64,000 bases of DNA from Pseudarthrobacter sp. Fe7 (GCA_024372495.1 CP099977.1:2666001-2730000), one strand, 5' to 3'. Positions 29,733 through 40,767 are shown, numbered from the stretch's first letter. The notes: a model not told the origin generated them from the letters alone. Made by a program: numbers and translations.

Positions 29733-32653
29733 TTAAAGAACGGAAGAATAGGCCACGACACCGCGGCGGATGAGGTTGATCGCCTCGGCGCAGAGCCGCG
29801 CCAGGCGCGGGTCAAGGCCTGGAATCTTGGCGAGCTGGTCCAGCAGGTCCACCACCTGCTTGACCCAGCGGACAAAGTCGCCGGCGGCAAGATCGGTACC
29901 GCTGAGGACATCCTGCAGGTGGCGCCCGCGGGCCCACTTGTACAGGGGCCACACCAGGCCCAGTTCAGGTTCACCGGTCAGGGGAAGCTTGTTCTCCTCT
30001 TCCACATCTTCAAGGACTGACCATTCCTTGACCACGACGTCCACTGATGTCTCCAGGGAAACGCTGGGCATCCGCGGGCGCAGGCCCCGGTCTTCACGTT
30101 TGGCCTGGTACACCAGCACGCTGGCCAGGGCGGCCACTTCCGCTGCATCGAGGTCGTCGAAGGCGCCCAGCCGGAGTGACTGCGAGATCAGCAGGTCTTT
30201 CTCGCCATAAATCCGGCGCAGCCGCTGGCCGTCCGGGCTGATGTTCAGCCGGCCGTCCCCTGTGTCTTCCAGGTAGCCGTAGGCGGACAGGACGTCGCAG
30301 ACCCGGTCGAACGTCTTGGCGATGGTGTTGGTGCGGCCCTGGATCTGGCGGACCAGTCCGTCTGTCTCCCGCCGCAGCTTCCACCAGCGCTCCGACCACC
30401 GGGCGTGGTCCTCGCGTTCGCTGCACCCATGGCAGGGGTGGGCCTTCAGGGCCCGGCGCAGGTCAGCAATGCGCTTCTCCTGGTTGGGAAGCGCGGCCGC
30501 ACGGCCGAAATCATGGTTGCGGTTCTGGCCGGGAGCGGGTGGGCGCTTTTCGCGCAGCGCGTTCCGGGCAGAGGATGTGAGGTCCCGCCGCGACTTAGGC
30601 ACCTTGGCGTTGAAGGACTTGGGGATGCGGATCCTGGTCACCGGCGCGATGGGCCCTTCAAGGTCGTCGGTTCCGATGCGCCGCAGTTGGTTGTCCAGGG
30701 TGAGCACGGCAGGCCGGGGTTCGCGGCTGCCGTGGTCAGAGCTGAGGACGACGGCGGGACCGGGGGCGCGTCCGCCGGGAACGTTGACCACGTCTCCGGG
30801 GAGGAGCCTGGCGAGCGAGTCGCCACTGAGCGATTTCTGCACGCGGGACTTGGTCCGCGAGGTGGCATTCTCGGCGTCCGAGAGTTCCCTGCGCAGGCGG
30901 GCATATTCCGTGAAGTCGCCCAGGTGGCAGGTCATGGACTTGGCATATCCGGCAAGGGATTCCTCCCGGCTCCGCACCTGGCGGGCAAGACCCACCACGG
31001 ATCGGTCAGCCTGGAACTGGGCAAAGGAGGATTCGAGGATTTGCCGGGCCCTTGGCCGGCCGAACTGCGCCAGGAGGTTGATGCTCATGTTGTACGTGGG
31101 CCGGAAGCTTGAGTTCAACGGGTAGGTACGCCTGGATGCCAGGCCGGCCACCGCTGTCGGGTCCGTGCCGGGCTGCCAGAGAACCACGGCGTGGCCCTCG
31201 ATGTCGATGCCGCGCCGGCCTGCGCGTCCGGTCAACTGGGTGTACTCCCCGCGGTGATGTCAACATGTGCTTCGCCGTTGAACTTGTCCAGTTTTTCCAG
31301 CACTACGGACCGGGCGGGCATATTGACGCCCAGGGCGAGGGTTTCGGTGGCGAAGACAGCTTTGACCAGGCCGTCGACGAAGAGTTTTTCCACCACCTCC
31401 TTGAAAGTTGGCAGCATCCCGGCGTGGTGCGCCGCGAAGCCCCGGAGCAGACCGTCCCGCCACGTCCAGAAACCCAGGACGTCGAGGTCGTCCGGTGGAA
31501 TGTCCTGGCCGGCTTCGTCTACCCGCTGGGCAATGATCCGTTGTTCCTTTTCGGTGGTGAGCCACAGCCCGGACCCAACGCACTGGGCCACTGCCGCCTC
31601 ACAGCCGGCGCGGGAAAAGATGAAAGTGATGGCTGGAAGCAGGTCCATCCGGTCCAGGCTGGCGATCACCTGCGGACGGCTGGCGGGGCGTACCCCCGTT
31701 TGTTCGCTCCTGCCGGGGCGGTCATAGCCGCTGCGGCCGCGCTGGCCACGTCGGCCGGCGCCGGGGCGGCTGCGGAAGCTTTGCTGGCTTTCGCTGCGTG
31801 CCACGGTGAGGAGGTCCGGATTGACGTCGAAACCACGGCCCTTGGCAGCATCCGTGGACTTACCCGAATCTGGCGGCTGTTGGCCCTCTTCCTTAACAGG
31901 CGGGGCAATCTCGTCAAACGTGGTCTCCCCGGCGAACAGGTCCATGACCTGCCGGCCCACCATGACGTGTTGCCACAGCGGCACCGGCCGGTGCTCGGAG
32001 ACGATGATGTCAGTGTCCCCGCGGACTGTGTCCAGCCAGGCGCCGAATTCCTCCGCGTTGGAAACCGTTGCGCTCAGCGAGGCTACCTGGACCTCGCTGG
32101 GCAGGTGGATGATGACTTCTTCCCATACCGCCCCGCGGAACCGGTCGGCGAGGTAGTGGACTTCATCCATGACCACGTAGCCCAGATCACCCAGGGTGGC
32201 CGAATCGGCGTAGAGCATGTTCCGGAGGACCTCGGTGGTCATCACAACCACCTGCGCATCACCATTGATGCTGGTGTCACCGGTCAGGAGCCCTACGTTG
32301 GCCGCACCGTATTTGCCGCTGAGTTCACTGAACTTCTGGTTGCTAAGTGCCTTGATGGGGGCGGTGTAGAAGGCTTTCAGGCCCCGCTGGAGCGCGAGGT
32401 AAATGGCGAATTCCCCCACGATGGTCTTGCCGGCTCCGGTAGGGGCAGCCACCAGGACGCCCCGGCCGTCCTGCAGCGAACGGCATGCCTGCCGCTGGAA
32501 GTCGTCAAGCTCGAAGTCCAGGGTCCGGGTGAACGCCCCAAGGTATGTGGCGGCCTCTGCCCGGCGTTCTGCACTGGCGCGGTATCTCTCGGCTGGCGAC
32601 AGTTCTTCGGGATCGGCGGGGCCGGCGGAGAGGGGTCCGGTGGTGGAGGACAT
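29733..32653 (-). CDS. helY: Ski2/Mtr4-like DEAD/DExH RNA helicase (HelY), one frameshift
   Basis: A superfamily 2 RNA helicase with a long C-terminal region as in mycobacterial HelY. Motif I is APTGAGKTIVGEF, motif II DEVHYLADRF, motif III SATVSN and motif VI TGRAGRRGID. The rest of the 973-residue protein is the helical-bundle/C-terminal domain. A four-C run at 31247-31250 is one short; adding a base joins HVDITAGEYTQ to LTGRAGRRG. It heads a run with tatC and tatA downstream in sequence (upstream in transcription). A role in RNA turnover is inferred. Confidence 0.88.
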
Positions 32654-32673
32654 ACCCCAAGCCTAGCGGCAGG

Positions 32674-33510
32674 CTACAGCTTCTTGAGTTCACTGCCCGG
32701 GGTGGCGATGTCCGCTGTAGCCTCGGTCTCCTCGACCTGCCTGGCCTGCCGGCGGGCGCGGCGCTTGTCGTTCATGATGCAGATGCCGATCGCCGCAAAG
32801 AAGAGCGCCAAAAGTGGTCCTGCCAGCATGAACATCGAAATGGCATCGGCACCGGGTGCGGCCATTGCTGCCAGGACGAAGACCAGGAAGACGGTAATGC
32901 GCCAGGCCTTCAGGATGGTGCGGCCTGAGATGATGCCGGCCATGTTGATGCCGACCAGCACCACAGGGACCAGGAAAGCCAGTCCCAGCATCAGCACCAT
33001 GCGGGTGACGAATTCGATGTAGGTCCTGGCATCGATGACGCTGGAGGAACCCTCCGGCGTGAACTGCGTCAATGCGTGGACCACTTGCGGCACCACAAGC
33101 CAGCCCACCCAGATTCCGGCCAGGAACAGTGGAATGGCAGCTCCCATATAGCCAAGGGTGTAGCGCCGCTCCTTGGACGTCAGCCCCGGGGTGATGAACG
33201 CCCAAAGCTGGTAGATCCAGATGGGGCTGGAGATGACGGCTCCAATGAGGAGCGACATCTGCAGCTTGAAGTCGAAGGGCGACGCGATGGTTCCGAAGTT
33301 GATGGCCGCAAGGCCGCCGGTCTCATTTGAGATCCGGTTTACCGGTTCGGCCAGGGCCTTCAACAGCGGATCGTAAAGTATCCAGCCCCCAATGCCGCCA
33401 ATGACGACGCCGATCGCCGACTTGATCAGCCGGTTTTTCAGCTCCTTGAGGTGGTCCCAAAGTGACATCCGCCCCTCGGGATTGGCTTTACGGGCCCGCG
33501 ACAGTGCCAC
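32674..33510 (-). CDS. tatC: Sec-independent protein translocase TatC
   Basis: The receptor component of the twin-arginine translocase. The 278-residue product has the conserved N-terminal MSLWDHLKELKNRL and six membrane helices. FIPEGLSSKERR-like FITPGLTSKERRYTL follows the second helix. The C-terminal basic tail is cytoplasmic. It lies 7 bases after tatA in transcription order, an operon. The Rieske protein QcrA encoded at 14-15 kb is a known Tat/Sec dual substrate in actinobacteria. Confidence 0.95.
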   Translation of the reverse strand: MALSRARKANPEGRMSLWDHLKELKNRLIKSAIGVVIGGIGGWILYDPLLKALAEPVNRISNETGGLAAINFGTIASPFDFKLQMSLLIGAVISSPIWIYQLWAFITPGLTSKERRYTLGYMGAAIPLFLAGIWVGWLVVPQVVHALTQFTPEGSSSVIDARTYIEFVTRMVLMLGLAFLVPVVLVGINMAGIISGRTILKAWRITVFLVFVLAAMAAPGADAISMFMLAGPLLALFFAAIGICIMNDKRRARRQARQVEETEATADIATPGSELKKL

Positions 33511-33516
33511 TGGAGG

Positions 33517-33789
33517 TCAGGCGCGGGTTGACGGCGGAACGTCAGTGCCGTCTGTCGGCTCACCGGGCGTCGCCTTGGGGTGGTTCACGATGGTGCCTTC
33601 CACCGGGCCGGTGGCCTCGGTGGAGTCGGCTTTGCCGTCGTTCTTCATTTCCTTGACCTCGGACTTGATGATCCGCATGGACTGGCCCAGGCTGCGGGCC
33701 ATGGCCGGAAGCTTCGGGGCGGCAAAGAGAAGCAAAGCAACAACGATAATAATTACGATTGGCCAGGGGCCATCAAAGAGTCTTCCCAC
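33517..33789 (-). CDS. tatA: Twin-arginine translocase subunit TatA
   Basis: The pore-forming Tat subunit. The 90-residue product has one N-terminal membrane helix (WPIVIIIVVALLLFA), the conserved Pro-containing hinge (APKLPAMARSLGQSMR) and an amphipathic helix. A Thr/Pro/Glu-rich tail completes it. The ATG start gives MGRLFDGPW. It pairs with tatC. Confidence 0.93.
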   Translation of the reverse strand: MGRLFDGPWPIVIIIVVALLLFAAPKLPAMARSLGQSMRIIKSEVKEMKNDGKADSTEATGPVEGTIVNHPKATPGEPTDGTDVPPSTRA

Positions 33790-33821
33790 GGGAAATCCTT
33801 TCCTCTAAATACATCCTACTT

Positions 33822-34166
33822 CTATGTGAAGTCGAGATCTCCGAGCGCCTGCGGCTGGCCCCGGTCCTTTTTGCGCTGCACACGGCGGCGGCGGCGCTCT
33901 TCGCGCCGGGCCGACTTGGATGCCTCGTAATCATGTCGCATCGCGGCGGGTGAGGCAAAAACGGCGGACCCGGGCAGTGCCCGTTCCGGGTCCGTGGCTT
34001 CCTGCACCTCAACGGGGTTCACGCGTCCCAGCTTCTCGCCGGCGGCGCTGAGGTCCTTCATCGTCGCCATGAACTGCCGGAAAAGACGGATGCCCAGCAG
34101 GACATAGAACAGCAGGGCCAGGGCGACTAGCGCCACCCATATGAGAATCCAGGACCACCAAGGCAT
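33822..34166 (-). CDS. Hypothetical single-pass membrane protein upstream of tatA
   Basis: A 114-residue protein with one N-terminal transmembrane helix (WSWILIWVALVALALLFYVLLG), a short linker and a strongly basic C-terminal segment (SARREERRRRRVQRKKDRG). I do not recognise the family. The arrangement pafBC - this gene - tatA - tatC is seen in Arthrobacter-type genomes. The ATG 34166 is chosen as giving the full helix; it begins 10 bases after the pafBC stop. Confidence 0.7.
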   Translation of the reverse strand: MPWWSWILIWVALVALALLFYVLLGIRLFRQFMATMKDLSAAGEKLGRVNPVEVQEATDPERALPGSAVFASPAAMRHDYEASKSARREERRRRRVQRKKDRGQPQALGDLDFT

Positions 34167-34176
34167 GTTGAGAAGT

Positions 34177-36164
34177 CTATCCGGCGTATCTGTCCAGGGA
34201 AGCCGCCAGCCAGTCCCGCGCGGCGTCAGCAAGCCCTGCGGGGGCCAGGATCCTGGCTGAACCGCCGTGCTGGGCCACGAACATAGGCAGCCACGCGGTG
34301 TTGCCGAATCGAATCTGTGCCACCAGTCCGCCGTCAGCCAATTCCGCTGTGCGCTCCGCGTAGTAGTCGTCCGCCAGTCCCCTCCCCTGCCGGGTGAGCT
34401 GGACGGTGACGGTGGTGTCGTCGTCGTTCGCAGTAAAAAGTTTGGCCGGGACCCCTTCGCCCGGTGTCCCGTGCACGCTGGCGTGGAGCCCGTTGGGGCG
34501 CACGTCCTGGACCCTGTCCAGCCGGAAGTTCCGCAGCCCGTCCACCAGGTGGCACCAGGCTTCGAAGTACCAGGTGTTGTCCAGGGAGTACAGCCGCAGC
34601 GGGTCCACGTCGCGTTCTGTGACCGCGTCGCGCTGGGGTGCGAGGTAGGCCAGGTGGAGCCGGGAACCGGACTTGATGGCCTGGCGCACCGTAGCGAGGG
34701 TTGCGGCGTCCGCAGGAGCCACCTGCGGCCCCGCGATAGAGGCGGCACGCAGTCCTTCCTCCCCGGCTGCGGCAAGGAGCTTCAAGGTGACCGATTGAAG
34801 GGCGCCGCCGCCGGGCAGGTCCGGCAGCCCGTTGAGCGTTTCCAGGCCCGTCAGCAAGGCGCATGCCTCCGCCACCGTGAACCGGACCGGCTTCTTCAGG
34901 TCCAGGTCCTGGGTGATGAAGACGTGGTCGTCCTCCCACTGGATGTCGAGCAGGTCGTCCGGATAGCCCCCGGGCAATCCGGAGCAGATAAGGATCCGGA
35001 GGTCTGCCTCCAGGCTCCTCCCGGGTGACACCGAAGTGGTTGGCCACGTCCTGGATGTGCAGGCCTTGGTTATGGACCAGGAACGGGACGAGCGCAGCAT
35101 GCGCTTGAGCTGGTCCTCCGAGGTCCCTTTCCGGACGTTTCGGGCACGGGCATCGGCGAACGTGTAGGCGGGGACGGGCGAAGCGCTGAAGTCGGCAGCG
35201 GCCTGAAGGCGGCGCCGCACTGCCACGGGCAGGCTCGGCCGGGGCGACTGCCAGCGCATCGGGACCGTAGGAGGCCAGCTCTTCGGCGAGGAGCTCCGGG
35301 TCGCGGTATTCGAGGTTGATCCGGTCATAGCCGTCTGCGACTGGGGGGCAGGGCTGATCTGGGGAGCCTTCAACGGCCCGGCCGCGCAGCGCCAGCAGGC
35401 GGCCCTCCCTGACGTCCACGACGGCGGTGCGCAGTGGTAGTTCGGGAAGCCGGTCCAGTTCCGCGCGGATGCTGAAGCCGGCCGGAGGTACGTACTGTTC
35501 CCTGGTGAGGGTGGTCACGGCACTGGTAAAGCGGGACAGCCGGAAATGCCGGGCTGCCTTCCGGGCCCGGTCAAAGCCCATGAGGTACCACTGGCCGAAC
35601 CGGCTGCCCAGGCCCCAGGGCTCTACGGTCCGCTCCTCCTCCTTGCCGGTGCTTCCGGCGAGGTACGCGAAGCGGACGGGATGCCGGGCATGCATGGCGG
35701 CAACGATGTCATCGAAGGCCTGGCCGGCAGGTTTGATCCTCGGCTGGACGCCGGCTGGCAGTTCCACCTTGGCCAGCCTCCCGGATGCCTGGAGTTTGCG
35801 GAGTGCGCTTTGGGCAGCCGTCCCCAATGCCGCCCGCTCCCACAACTGGGATGCCAGCAGGAGCACGGTCCATTCCTCGGGTCCAAGCTGGACATCCGGG
35901 AGGCGGCTGGATTCCTTGCCAATGCGGTACCTGGTGGTCGCGGGATCATCCTCGCTCCAGCCCAGGTCCGTCAATGTCTCCACTTCAAATCCCATGGCCC
36001 GAAGGTCATTCTTGTCCCGCTCGAACATCCGCCCGAAGGCGACGTCGTTGCCGGAGGCGTCGTGGTACACCTTCTCGCGGAGGCTCGCTGCGGTGCAGGC
36101 CGTAACGGGTGTTGAGCAGCGCAATCAGCAGGTTGAGGAGTCGTTCAGTGCGGGATACGGACAC
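34177..36164 (-). CDS. pafBC: PafBC, fused WYL-domain DNA-damage transcription regulator, four frameshifts
   Basis: In most actinobacteria PafB and PafC are two WYL proteins acting as a heterodimer; in Arthrobacter they are one chain, as here. Each half has a winged-helix DNA-binding region (SRTERLLNLLIALLNTRYGL at residues 3-22; then SEDQLKRMLRLVPFLVHNQG near residue 350), a WYL domain and a WCX tail. PafBC activates the recA-independent mitomycin response with housekeeping sigma. Insertions at 36082/36083, 35232/35233 and 35013/35014 (all AGCT) and one missing base near 35100-35104 split the frame. Net correction gives exactly 661 residues. The GTG 36164 (VSVSRTER) is the family start. Confidence 0.9.
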
Positions 36165-36202
36165 CTTGGTTACGTTACTAAACTCCTCCGGTGAAAGCAG
36201 AA

Positions 36203-36244
36203 AGCGCGGCAGCACGGGAGGGTTGTCCTCCGTGCTGCCGCGCT
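36203..36244. terminator. Hairpin between the FKBP gene and pafBC
   Basis: AGCGCGGCAGCACGG pairs with CCGTGCTGCCGCGCT around a 12-base loop. On the minus strand it is followed by TTCTGCTTTC, so it is a modest terminator for the FKBP transcript or an attenuator before pafBC, which starts about 40 bases downstream. Confidence 0.6.
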
Positions 36245-36314
36245 TCGGGGTGCGGGCACCCGGGGTGCTGCACCGAATTGGGACGCCGTTACTGGGCCGC
36301 GTCCCTGGACTTCA

Positions 36315-36711
36315 TCAGCGGACGGCGACGAGGTCCACGACGAAGATCAGTGCCTCGTTGGGGGCGATGGCCCCGCCGGCTCCGCGCGAGCCGTAGGCCA
36401 GGCTCGGAGGGGATCTCCAAGCGACGGCGGCCGCCCACCTTCATGCCAAGGAGGCCCTGGTCCCAGCCCTGGATGACCTGGCCGACGCCCACACGGAAGT
36501 CCAGCGGTGCACCGCGGCCCCAGGAGGCGTCGAATTCTTCCCCTGTGGACCAGGCGACGCCCACATAGTGGGTGGAGACGGTGTCCCCTGCCTTCGCTTC
36601 CTTGCCGTCACCCTCAATGAGGTCCGTGATGACAAGTTCGGTGGGGACGTCGCCTTCCGGGAAGTCGATCTCGGGCTTCTGGCGGTCGAATTCCCGCTGT
36701 CCAAACGACAT
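36315..36711 (-). CDS. FKBP-type peptidyl-prolyl isomerase (single domain), one frameshift
   Basis: A cytoplasmic FK506-binding-protein-fold isomerase with no signal peptide. Core motifs: HYVGVAWSTGEEFDASW, VIQGWDQGLLGMKVGGRRRLEIP and, after correction, ELAYG-SRGAGGAIAPNEALIFVVDL. The extra G at 36401/36402 (GCCAGGCTCGG) breaks the frame after EIPSE. Corrected length is 131 residues, normal for the family. It lies between the FKBP lipoprotein gene and pafBC, all minus strand. Confidence 0.9.
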
Positions 36712-36774
36712 GCTTGCTCCTATGCGTGAGTGCTGATGGGTGCCGCAAAAGGCGCGGCGTCCCTGTAAGTCTTG

Positions 36775-37743
36775 CTACTTGACCCCGAGGATGTCCACTA
36801 CAAAGACGAGGTCGCCCTTTGCCTGGCCCTGCCCGGCGTCTCCGTAGGCCAGGTCCTTCGGGATGACCAGCAGGACGCGGGAGCCTACCGTCTTACCGGC
36901 GAGCCCTTGGGTCCAGCCTTTGATGACTCCGGAGAGCGGGAAAGTGGCTGGCTGGCCGCGGTCAAAGCTGGAATCGAACTTGGTGCCATCGGCGAGGTTC
37001 ACGCCAACGTAGTTGACCGTCAGTGTGTCGGATTCCTTGACGGCAGCGCCCGTACCCTTGATCAAGTCCTGGGAGACGAGTGCCGTGGGGGCAGCCGCAC
37101 CTGCGACGTTAATTTCCGGCTTACCGTCTTTTTCCGTCACAGTCGGCAGGCCGGCAGGCGGGGTCACGGTCTCACCCTGGGGCTTGTCCAGGACAGGAGT
37201 GGGGTCCGAGGCGGAAATTACCTTGATTATCAGTAGCTGAGTGGGTCCAGCCGCGGCGCTCGGGCTGGGGCTCGCGCCGTCGGACGGGCTCGGGCTGGCC
37301 GACGGTGCACTCTGCTGGGAAGGGACGGCCAGGGCCAGGCTGGACCCCACCTTGGCACCTACGAAAGCGTTGTAGATGACGGCGCTGCCCGTTTTGAGCT
37401 CGTCATTCAGCTCCAGGCTTTCAGGCTCGTTGGGGAACGTATCCTCCAACTGGGATCCATCCGTCCCGTTCAGGGCCAGGATGGAGATCTTGGCTACCTG
37501 GTTTGCCTTGACGGTGTCGCCGCTGCCTTCGGAGACCACCTTGATGGTCGGCTGGGTAACGGCCAGGGGCTTGTCGAAGTCCACGCCCGGGGCCTTCTTG
37601 TCCCCGTTGTCGGTCAGCTTGAGGGAGTCGAACTTTGCAGTCTCCCCGGCGGACTGGCTGCTGGGTTCGGGCTGCGAGGCGGTGCCTCCGCAGGCGGTAA
37701 GGAGCAGCAGGCCGGGAAGGAGGATTGCTAGTAGTCGGCGCAC
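36775..37743 (-). CDS. FKBP-type PPIase lipoprotein
   Basis: A 322-residue exported lipoprotein. The N-terminal signal RRLLAILLPGLLLLTACGG contains the lipobox LTAC, placing the lipid-modified Cys near residue 17. A degenerate FKBP-like region (about 55-150), a Ser/Pro-rich linker and a full C-terminal FKBP domain follow (NYVGVNLADGTKFDSSF, VIKGWTQGLAGKTVGSRVLLVIP). The GTG 37743 gives the shortest normal signal peptide. Upstream starts would add a charged stretch. It probably folds secreted proteins at the membrane. Confidence 0.87.
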   Translation of the reverse strand: MRRLLAILLPGLLLLTACGGTASQPEPSSQSAGETAKFDSLKLTDNGDKKAPGVDFDKPLAVTQPTIKVVSEGSGDTVKANQVAKISILALNGTDGSQLEDTFPNEPESLELNDELKTGSAVIYNAFVGAKVGSSLALAVPSQQSAPSASPSPSDGASPSPSAAAGPTQLLIIKVISASDPTPVLDKPQGETVTPPAGLPTVTEKDGKPEINVAGAAAPTALVSQDLIKGTGAAVKESDTLTVNYVGVNLADGTKFDSSFDRGQPATFPLSGVIKGWTQGLAGKTVGSRVLLVIPKDLAYGDAGQGQAKGDLVFVVDILGVK

Positions 37744-37858
37744 GTAGTAAAACTTTCGTCGGGGCAGGGTGGACACGGCTTTCCGCATGGCGGCGGACAA
37801 TGCCGTGGAAGGTCCCGCTAAAAAGGACCTCATCCAGAATAGACCCTGAAGCTGGACG

Positions 37859-39223
37859 TCAGCCCATAGAGTCGAGCAGAGCGTCCACGCGCTCATCGAC
37901 GCTGCGGAAAGGATCCTTGCACAGGATTGTCTGGTGGGCGCGGTCGTTGAGTTTCAGGTGTACCCAGTCCACGGTGTAGTCACGCCCGAGTTCCTGCGCG
38001 CGCCGGACAAAGTCCCCGCGCAGCTTGGCGCGGGTCGTTTGTGGTGGGGCGTCCACTGCGCCCTTGATGACGGTGTCGTCAACGATCCGGCGCACCGCAC
38101 CCCGCGACTGCAGCAGGTAGTAGAGCCCGCGGCTGCGGGAAATGTCGTGGTACGTCAGATCGAGCTGGGCTATCCGTGCCGCCTCAAGCCCCAGGCCGTG
38201 GCGTTCGCGGTAGTTGTCCATAAGCTTCTTCTTGATGGCCCAGTCGATTTCGGTGTCGATCCCCCTGGTGTCTCCGGATTCGATCGCGTGAAGCGTCCGC
38301 TCCCAAAGATCAAGGATTAACGGAACGTGCGGGTTGTGGGCGCCATGCTCCTTGACGAAGGCAGTGACCTTGGCCAGGTACTCCTGCTGGATTTCAAGGG
38401 CGGTGAGCTGGCGTCCGTTGGCCAGGCGGACCAACGCGCGGCCGCTGAGGTCGTGGGATATTTCCCGGATGCTGCGGATGGGGTTTTCCATCCTCATGTC
38501 GCGCATGATCACACCGGCCTCGATCATCCGCAGGACCAGGTCCACGGTGCCGACTTTCATCAGCGCGGTTGACTCGGACATGTTTGAGTCCCCCACGATG
38601 ACGTGCAGCCGCCGGTAGAACTCCGCATCGGCATGCGGCTCGTCCCTGGTGTTGATGATGGGCCGGGAACGGGTGGTGGCGGAGGAGACACCCTCCCAGA
38701 TGTGGTCGGCACGCTGGGAGAACGCATACGTCGCCCCGTGCGGCGTCTTCAGGATCTTCCCGGCCCCGGCAATCAGCTGGCGGGTAACCAGGAACGGGAT
38801 CAGGATTTCCGCCAGGCGGGAAAACTCCCCACGCCTGGGAATCAGGTAGTTCTCGTGGCTGCCGTAGGAATTGCCCGCGGAGTCGGTGTTGTTCTTAAAC
38901 AGGTACACGGTGCCGTTGAAACCTTCGGCCGCCAGCCGCGCCTGTGCTTCATCCACGAGGTCGTCGAGGATGAGTTCGCCGGCACGGTCGTGGGCGATCA
39001 GCTGGGCAAGGTCGTCGCATTCGGCCGTGGCGTACTCGGGGTGCGACCCGACATCAAGGTACAGGCGCGAACCGTTGGTGAGGAACACATTGGATGAGCG
39101 CCCCCAGCTGACCACTTTGCGGAACAGGTACCGCGCCACTTCCTCCGGAGCAAGGGGCCTCGAGTCGGGGCTCGAGTAAGAGATCCCGAATTCGGTTTCG
39201 ATGCCGAAGATTCTCTTGTCCAT
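37859..39223 (-). CDS. pafA: Pup-protein ligase PafA
   Basis: Ligates the C-terminal Glu of Pup to substrate lysines, using ATP. The 454-residue glutamine-synthetase-like fold begins [17 protein letters not shown], the ATP/Mg site. The [11 protein letters not shown] motif and [21 protein letters not shown] follow. The frame is intact and the length is normal. It follows prcA by 9 bases in the pup-prcBA-pafA direction; the FKBP lipoprotein gene is next downstream. Confidence 0.96.
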   Translation of the reverse strand: MDKRIFGIETEFGISYSSPDSRPLAPEEVARYLFRKVVSWGRSSNVFLTNGSRLYLDVGSHPEYATAECDDLAQLIAHDRAGELILDDLVDEAQARLAAEGFNGTVYLFKNNTDSAGNSYGSHENYLIPRRGEFSRLAEILIPFLVTRQLIAGAGKILKTPHGATYAFSQRADHIWEGVSSATTRSRPIINTRDEPHADAEFYRRLHVIVGDSNMSESTALMKVGTVDLVLRMIEAGVIMRDMRMENPIRSIREISHDLSGRALVRLANGRQLTALEIQQEYLAKVTAFVKEHGAHNPHVPLILDLWERTLHAIESGDTRGIDTEIDWAIKKKLMDNYRERHGLGLEAARIAQLDLTYHDISRSRGLYYLLQSRGAVRRIVDDTVIKGAVDAPPQTTRAKLRGDFVRRAQELGRDYTVDWVHLKLNDRAHQTILCKDPFRSVDERVDALLDSMG

Positions 39224-39232
39224 GTGGTCCTC

Positions 39233-39943
39233 CTAGGCCAGCAGTGCTGTGATGTCCGCGTCGTTCAGCCTGCGGAAGGCGCGCCGGGTGCCGCGGGAGC
39301 TTTCGGAAAGCCGGTCCAGGACGGCCACTTCCAGTGCACTTGGCGGCAAGGACGCCGCCGGCTGCTCTCCCTCCGTGGCGGGGGTAAGGCCCTTGAGTGC
39401 CAGCCGCACGGCGTCGGCGAAGCCCAGTGAGGCCTGCCATCCTGCCCCAATGGCCGATGACACCTTTTCCGCTTGGCCGCCCATGACCACGAAGCTGTGT
39501 TCGTCCGCGATGGAGCCGTCAAATGTCAGCCGGTACAGGTGGTCTTCTGCCTGCGTGGAACCAACTTCGGCGACGGCGAGTTCCACTTCGAAGGGCTTTT
39601 GCTCGGCAGTGAAGACAGCCCCCAGGCTTTGGGCGTACACGCTTGCCAGGCCGCGGGCAGTGACGTCCTCGCGGTCGTACGAGTAACCGCGGACGTCGGC
39701 GTAGCGGACGCCGGCCTGGCGGAGGCTTTCGAATTCGTTGTACTTGCCCACGGCGGCGAACGCTATCTTGTCGTAGATTTCGCCGATTTTGTGCAGCGAC
39801 GGGGAAGGGTTTTCGGCTACCAGTGCGATGCCGTCGGCGCAGCTGATGACTACCACCGAGCGGCCGCGGGCGATGCCTTTCCGCGCGAAATCCGCGCGGT
39901 CCTTCATCAGCTGTTCGGGCGAGACGTAGAACTGCTGGGTCAT
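39233..39943 (-). CDS. prcA: Proteasome alpha subunit
   Basis: Forms the outer gating rings of the 20S core. The 236-residue product begins with the N-terminal gate segment (MTQQFYVSPEQLMKDRADFARKG, residues 1-23) and has the alpha-type fold (VAENPSPSLHKIGEIYDKIAFAAVGKYNEFE). No catalytic Thr, as expected. Its start is 2 bases after the prcB stop, showing coupling. Confidence 0.95.
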   Translation of the reverse strand: MTQQFYVSPEQLMKDRADFARKGIARGRSVVVISCADGIALVAENPSPSLHKIGEIYDKIAFAAVGKYNEFESLRQAGVRYADVRGYSYDREDVTARGLASVYAQSLGAVFTAEQKPFEVELAVAEVGSTQAEDHLYRLTFDGSIADEHSFVVMGGQAEKVSSAIGAGWQASLGFADAVRLALKGLTPATEGEQPAASLPPSALEVAVLDRLSESSRGTRRAFRRLNDADITALLA

Positions 39944-39945
39944 CC

Positions 39946-40767
39946 TCAGGCCTCCCGTCCGGCGATGGTGCGTGCTTCGATCACGCTGCGCGACGCAGCC
40001 GCAAGTTCAGCCTCCGGAACGCGGCGGGCCCCCGTTCTGTCCACCGTATAAACCACCGGCCACAACTGGCGGACCGTATCCGGACCGCCGGTGGCCGAAT
40101 CGTCGTCGGCAGCGTCGTACAGAGATTCCACGGCAACCGACAGCGCCTGTGCGGCGGTGAGGTTGGGCCGCCACAGCTTCTTCAGGGCACCGCGCGCGAA
40201 GACGGAGCCGGAGCCCACGGTGTGGTGTTCATGTTCTTCGTACCTGCCACCAGTGACGTCATAGGAAAACAGCCTGCCGACTCCTGCGCTGGTATCGAAG
40301 CCGGCGAAGAGGGGCACCACCGCCAGTCCCTGCAAGGCCATAGGGAGGTTGCCCCTGATCATGGCGCCGAGCCGGTTTGCCTTGCCTTCAAGGCTGAGCT
40401 GGGTTCCTTCTATTTTTTCGTAATGCTCGAGTTCAACCTGGAAGAGCCGGGTCAGGTCAATCGCTATGCCGGCTGTTCCGGCAATGCCCAGGACGGAGAA
40501 GTGGTCGGCCGGGAAGACCTTCTCTATGTGCCTGCTGGCAATGACGTTTCCCATGGTGGCCCGCCTGTCGCCGGCCATCAGGACTCCGCCGCCGTAACTC
40601 ATGGCGACGATGGTGGTGGCATGGGGAACCTGGACCGGGGCAGCCACTGACGCACCGCCCTGGAGGGACCGGCTGAACGGCAGCAGCCCGGGCCGGTCCC
40701 GCTGCAGGTGTTCGGTAAAGGACGAGGTGGCGTTGGCGGCTACCTGGTTGGCGGTTGATTCCTGCAC
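39946..40767 (-). CDS. prcB: Proteasome beta subunit (catalytic)
   Basis: The N-terminal-threonine protease of the 20S core. The 273-residue precursor has a propeptide of about 50 residues that would be removed before [12 protein letters not shown], exposing the catalytic Thr. Lys-33-equivalent lies in [18 protein letters not shown]. The residue before the Thr is Ala (PHA-TTIVA), where mycobacterial PrcB has Gly (PHG-TTIVA); autocleavage normally favours Gly. The rest of the fold is normal. Confidence 0.95.
   Translation of the reverse strand: MQESTANQVAANATSSFTEHLQRDRPGLLPFSRSLQGGASVAAPVQVPHATTIVAMSYGGGVLMAGDRRATMGNVIASRHIEKVFPADHFSVLGIAGTAGIAIDLTRLFQVELEHYEKIEGTQLSLEGKANRLGAMIRGNLPMALQGLAVVPLFAGFDTSAGVGRLFSYDVTGGRYEEHEHHTVGSGSVFARGALKKLWRPNLTAAQALSVAVESLYDAADDDSATGGPDTVRQLWPVVYTVDRTGARRVPEAELAAASRSVIEARTIAGREA

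Noticed and set aside
31109..33022. 637-codon plus-strand open frame opposite the helicase and tatC
   Set aside because: Shadow of two genes with clear motifs; no plausible product.
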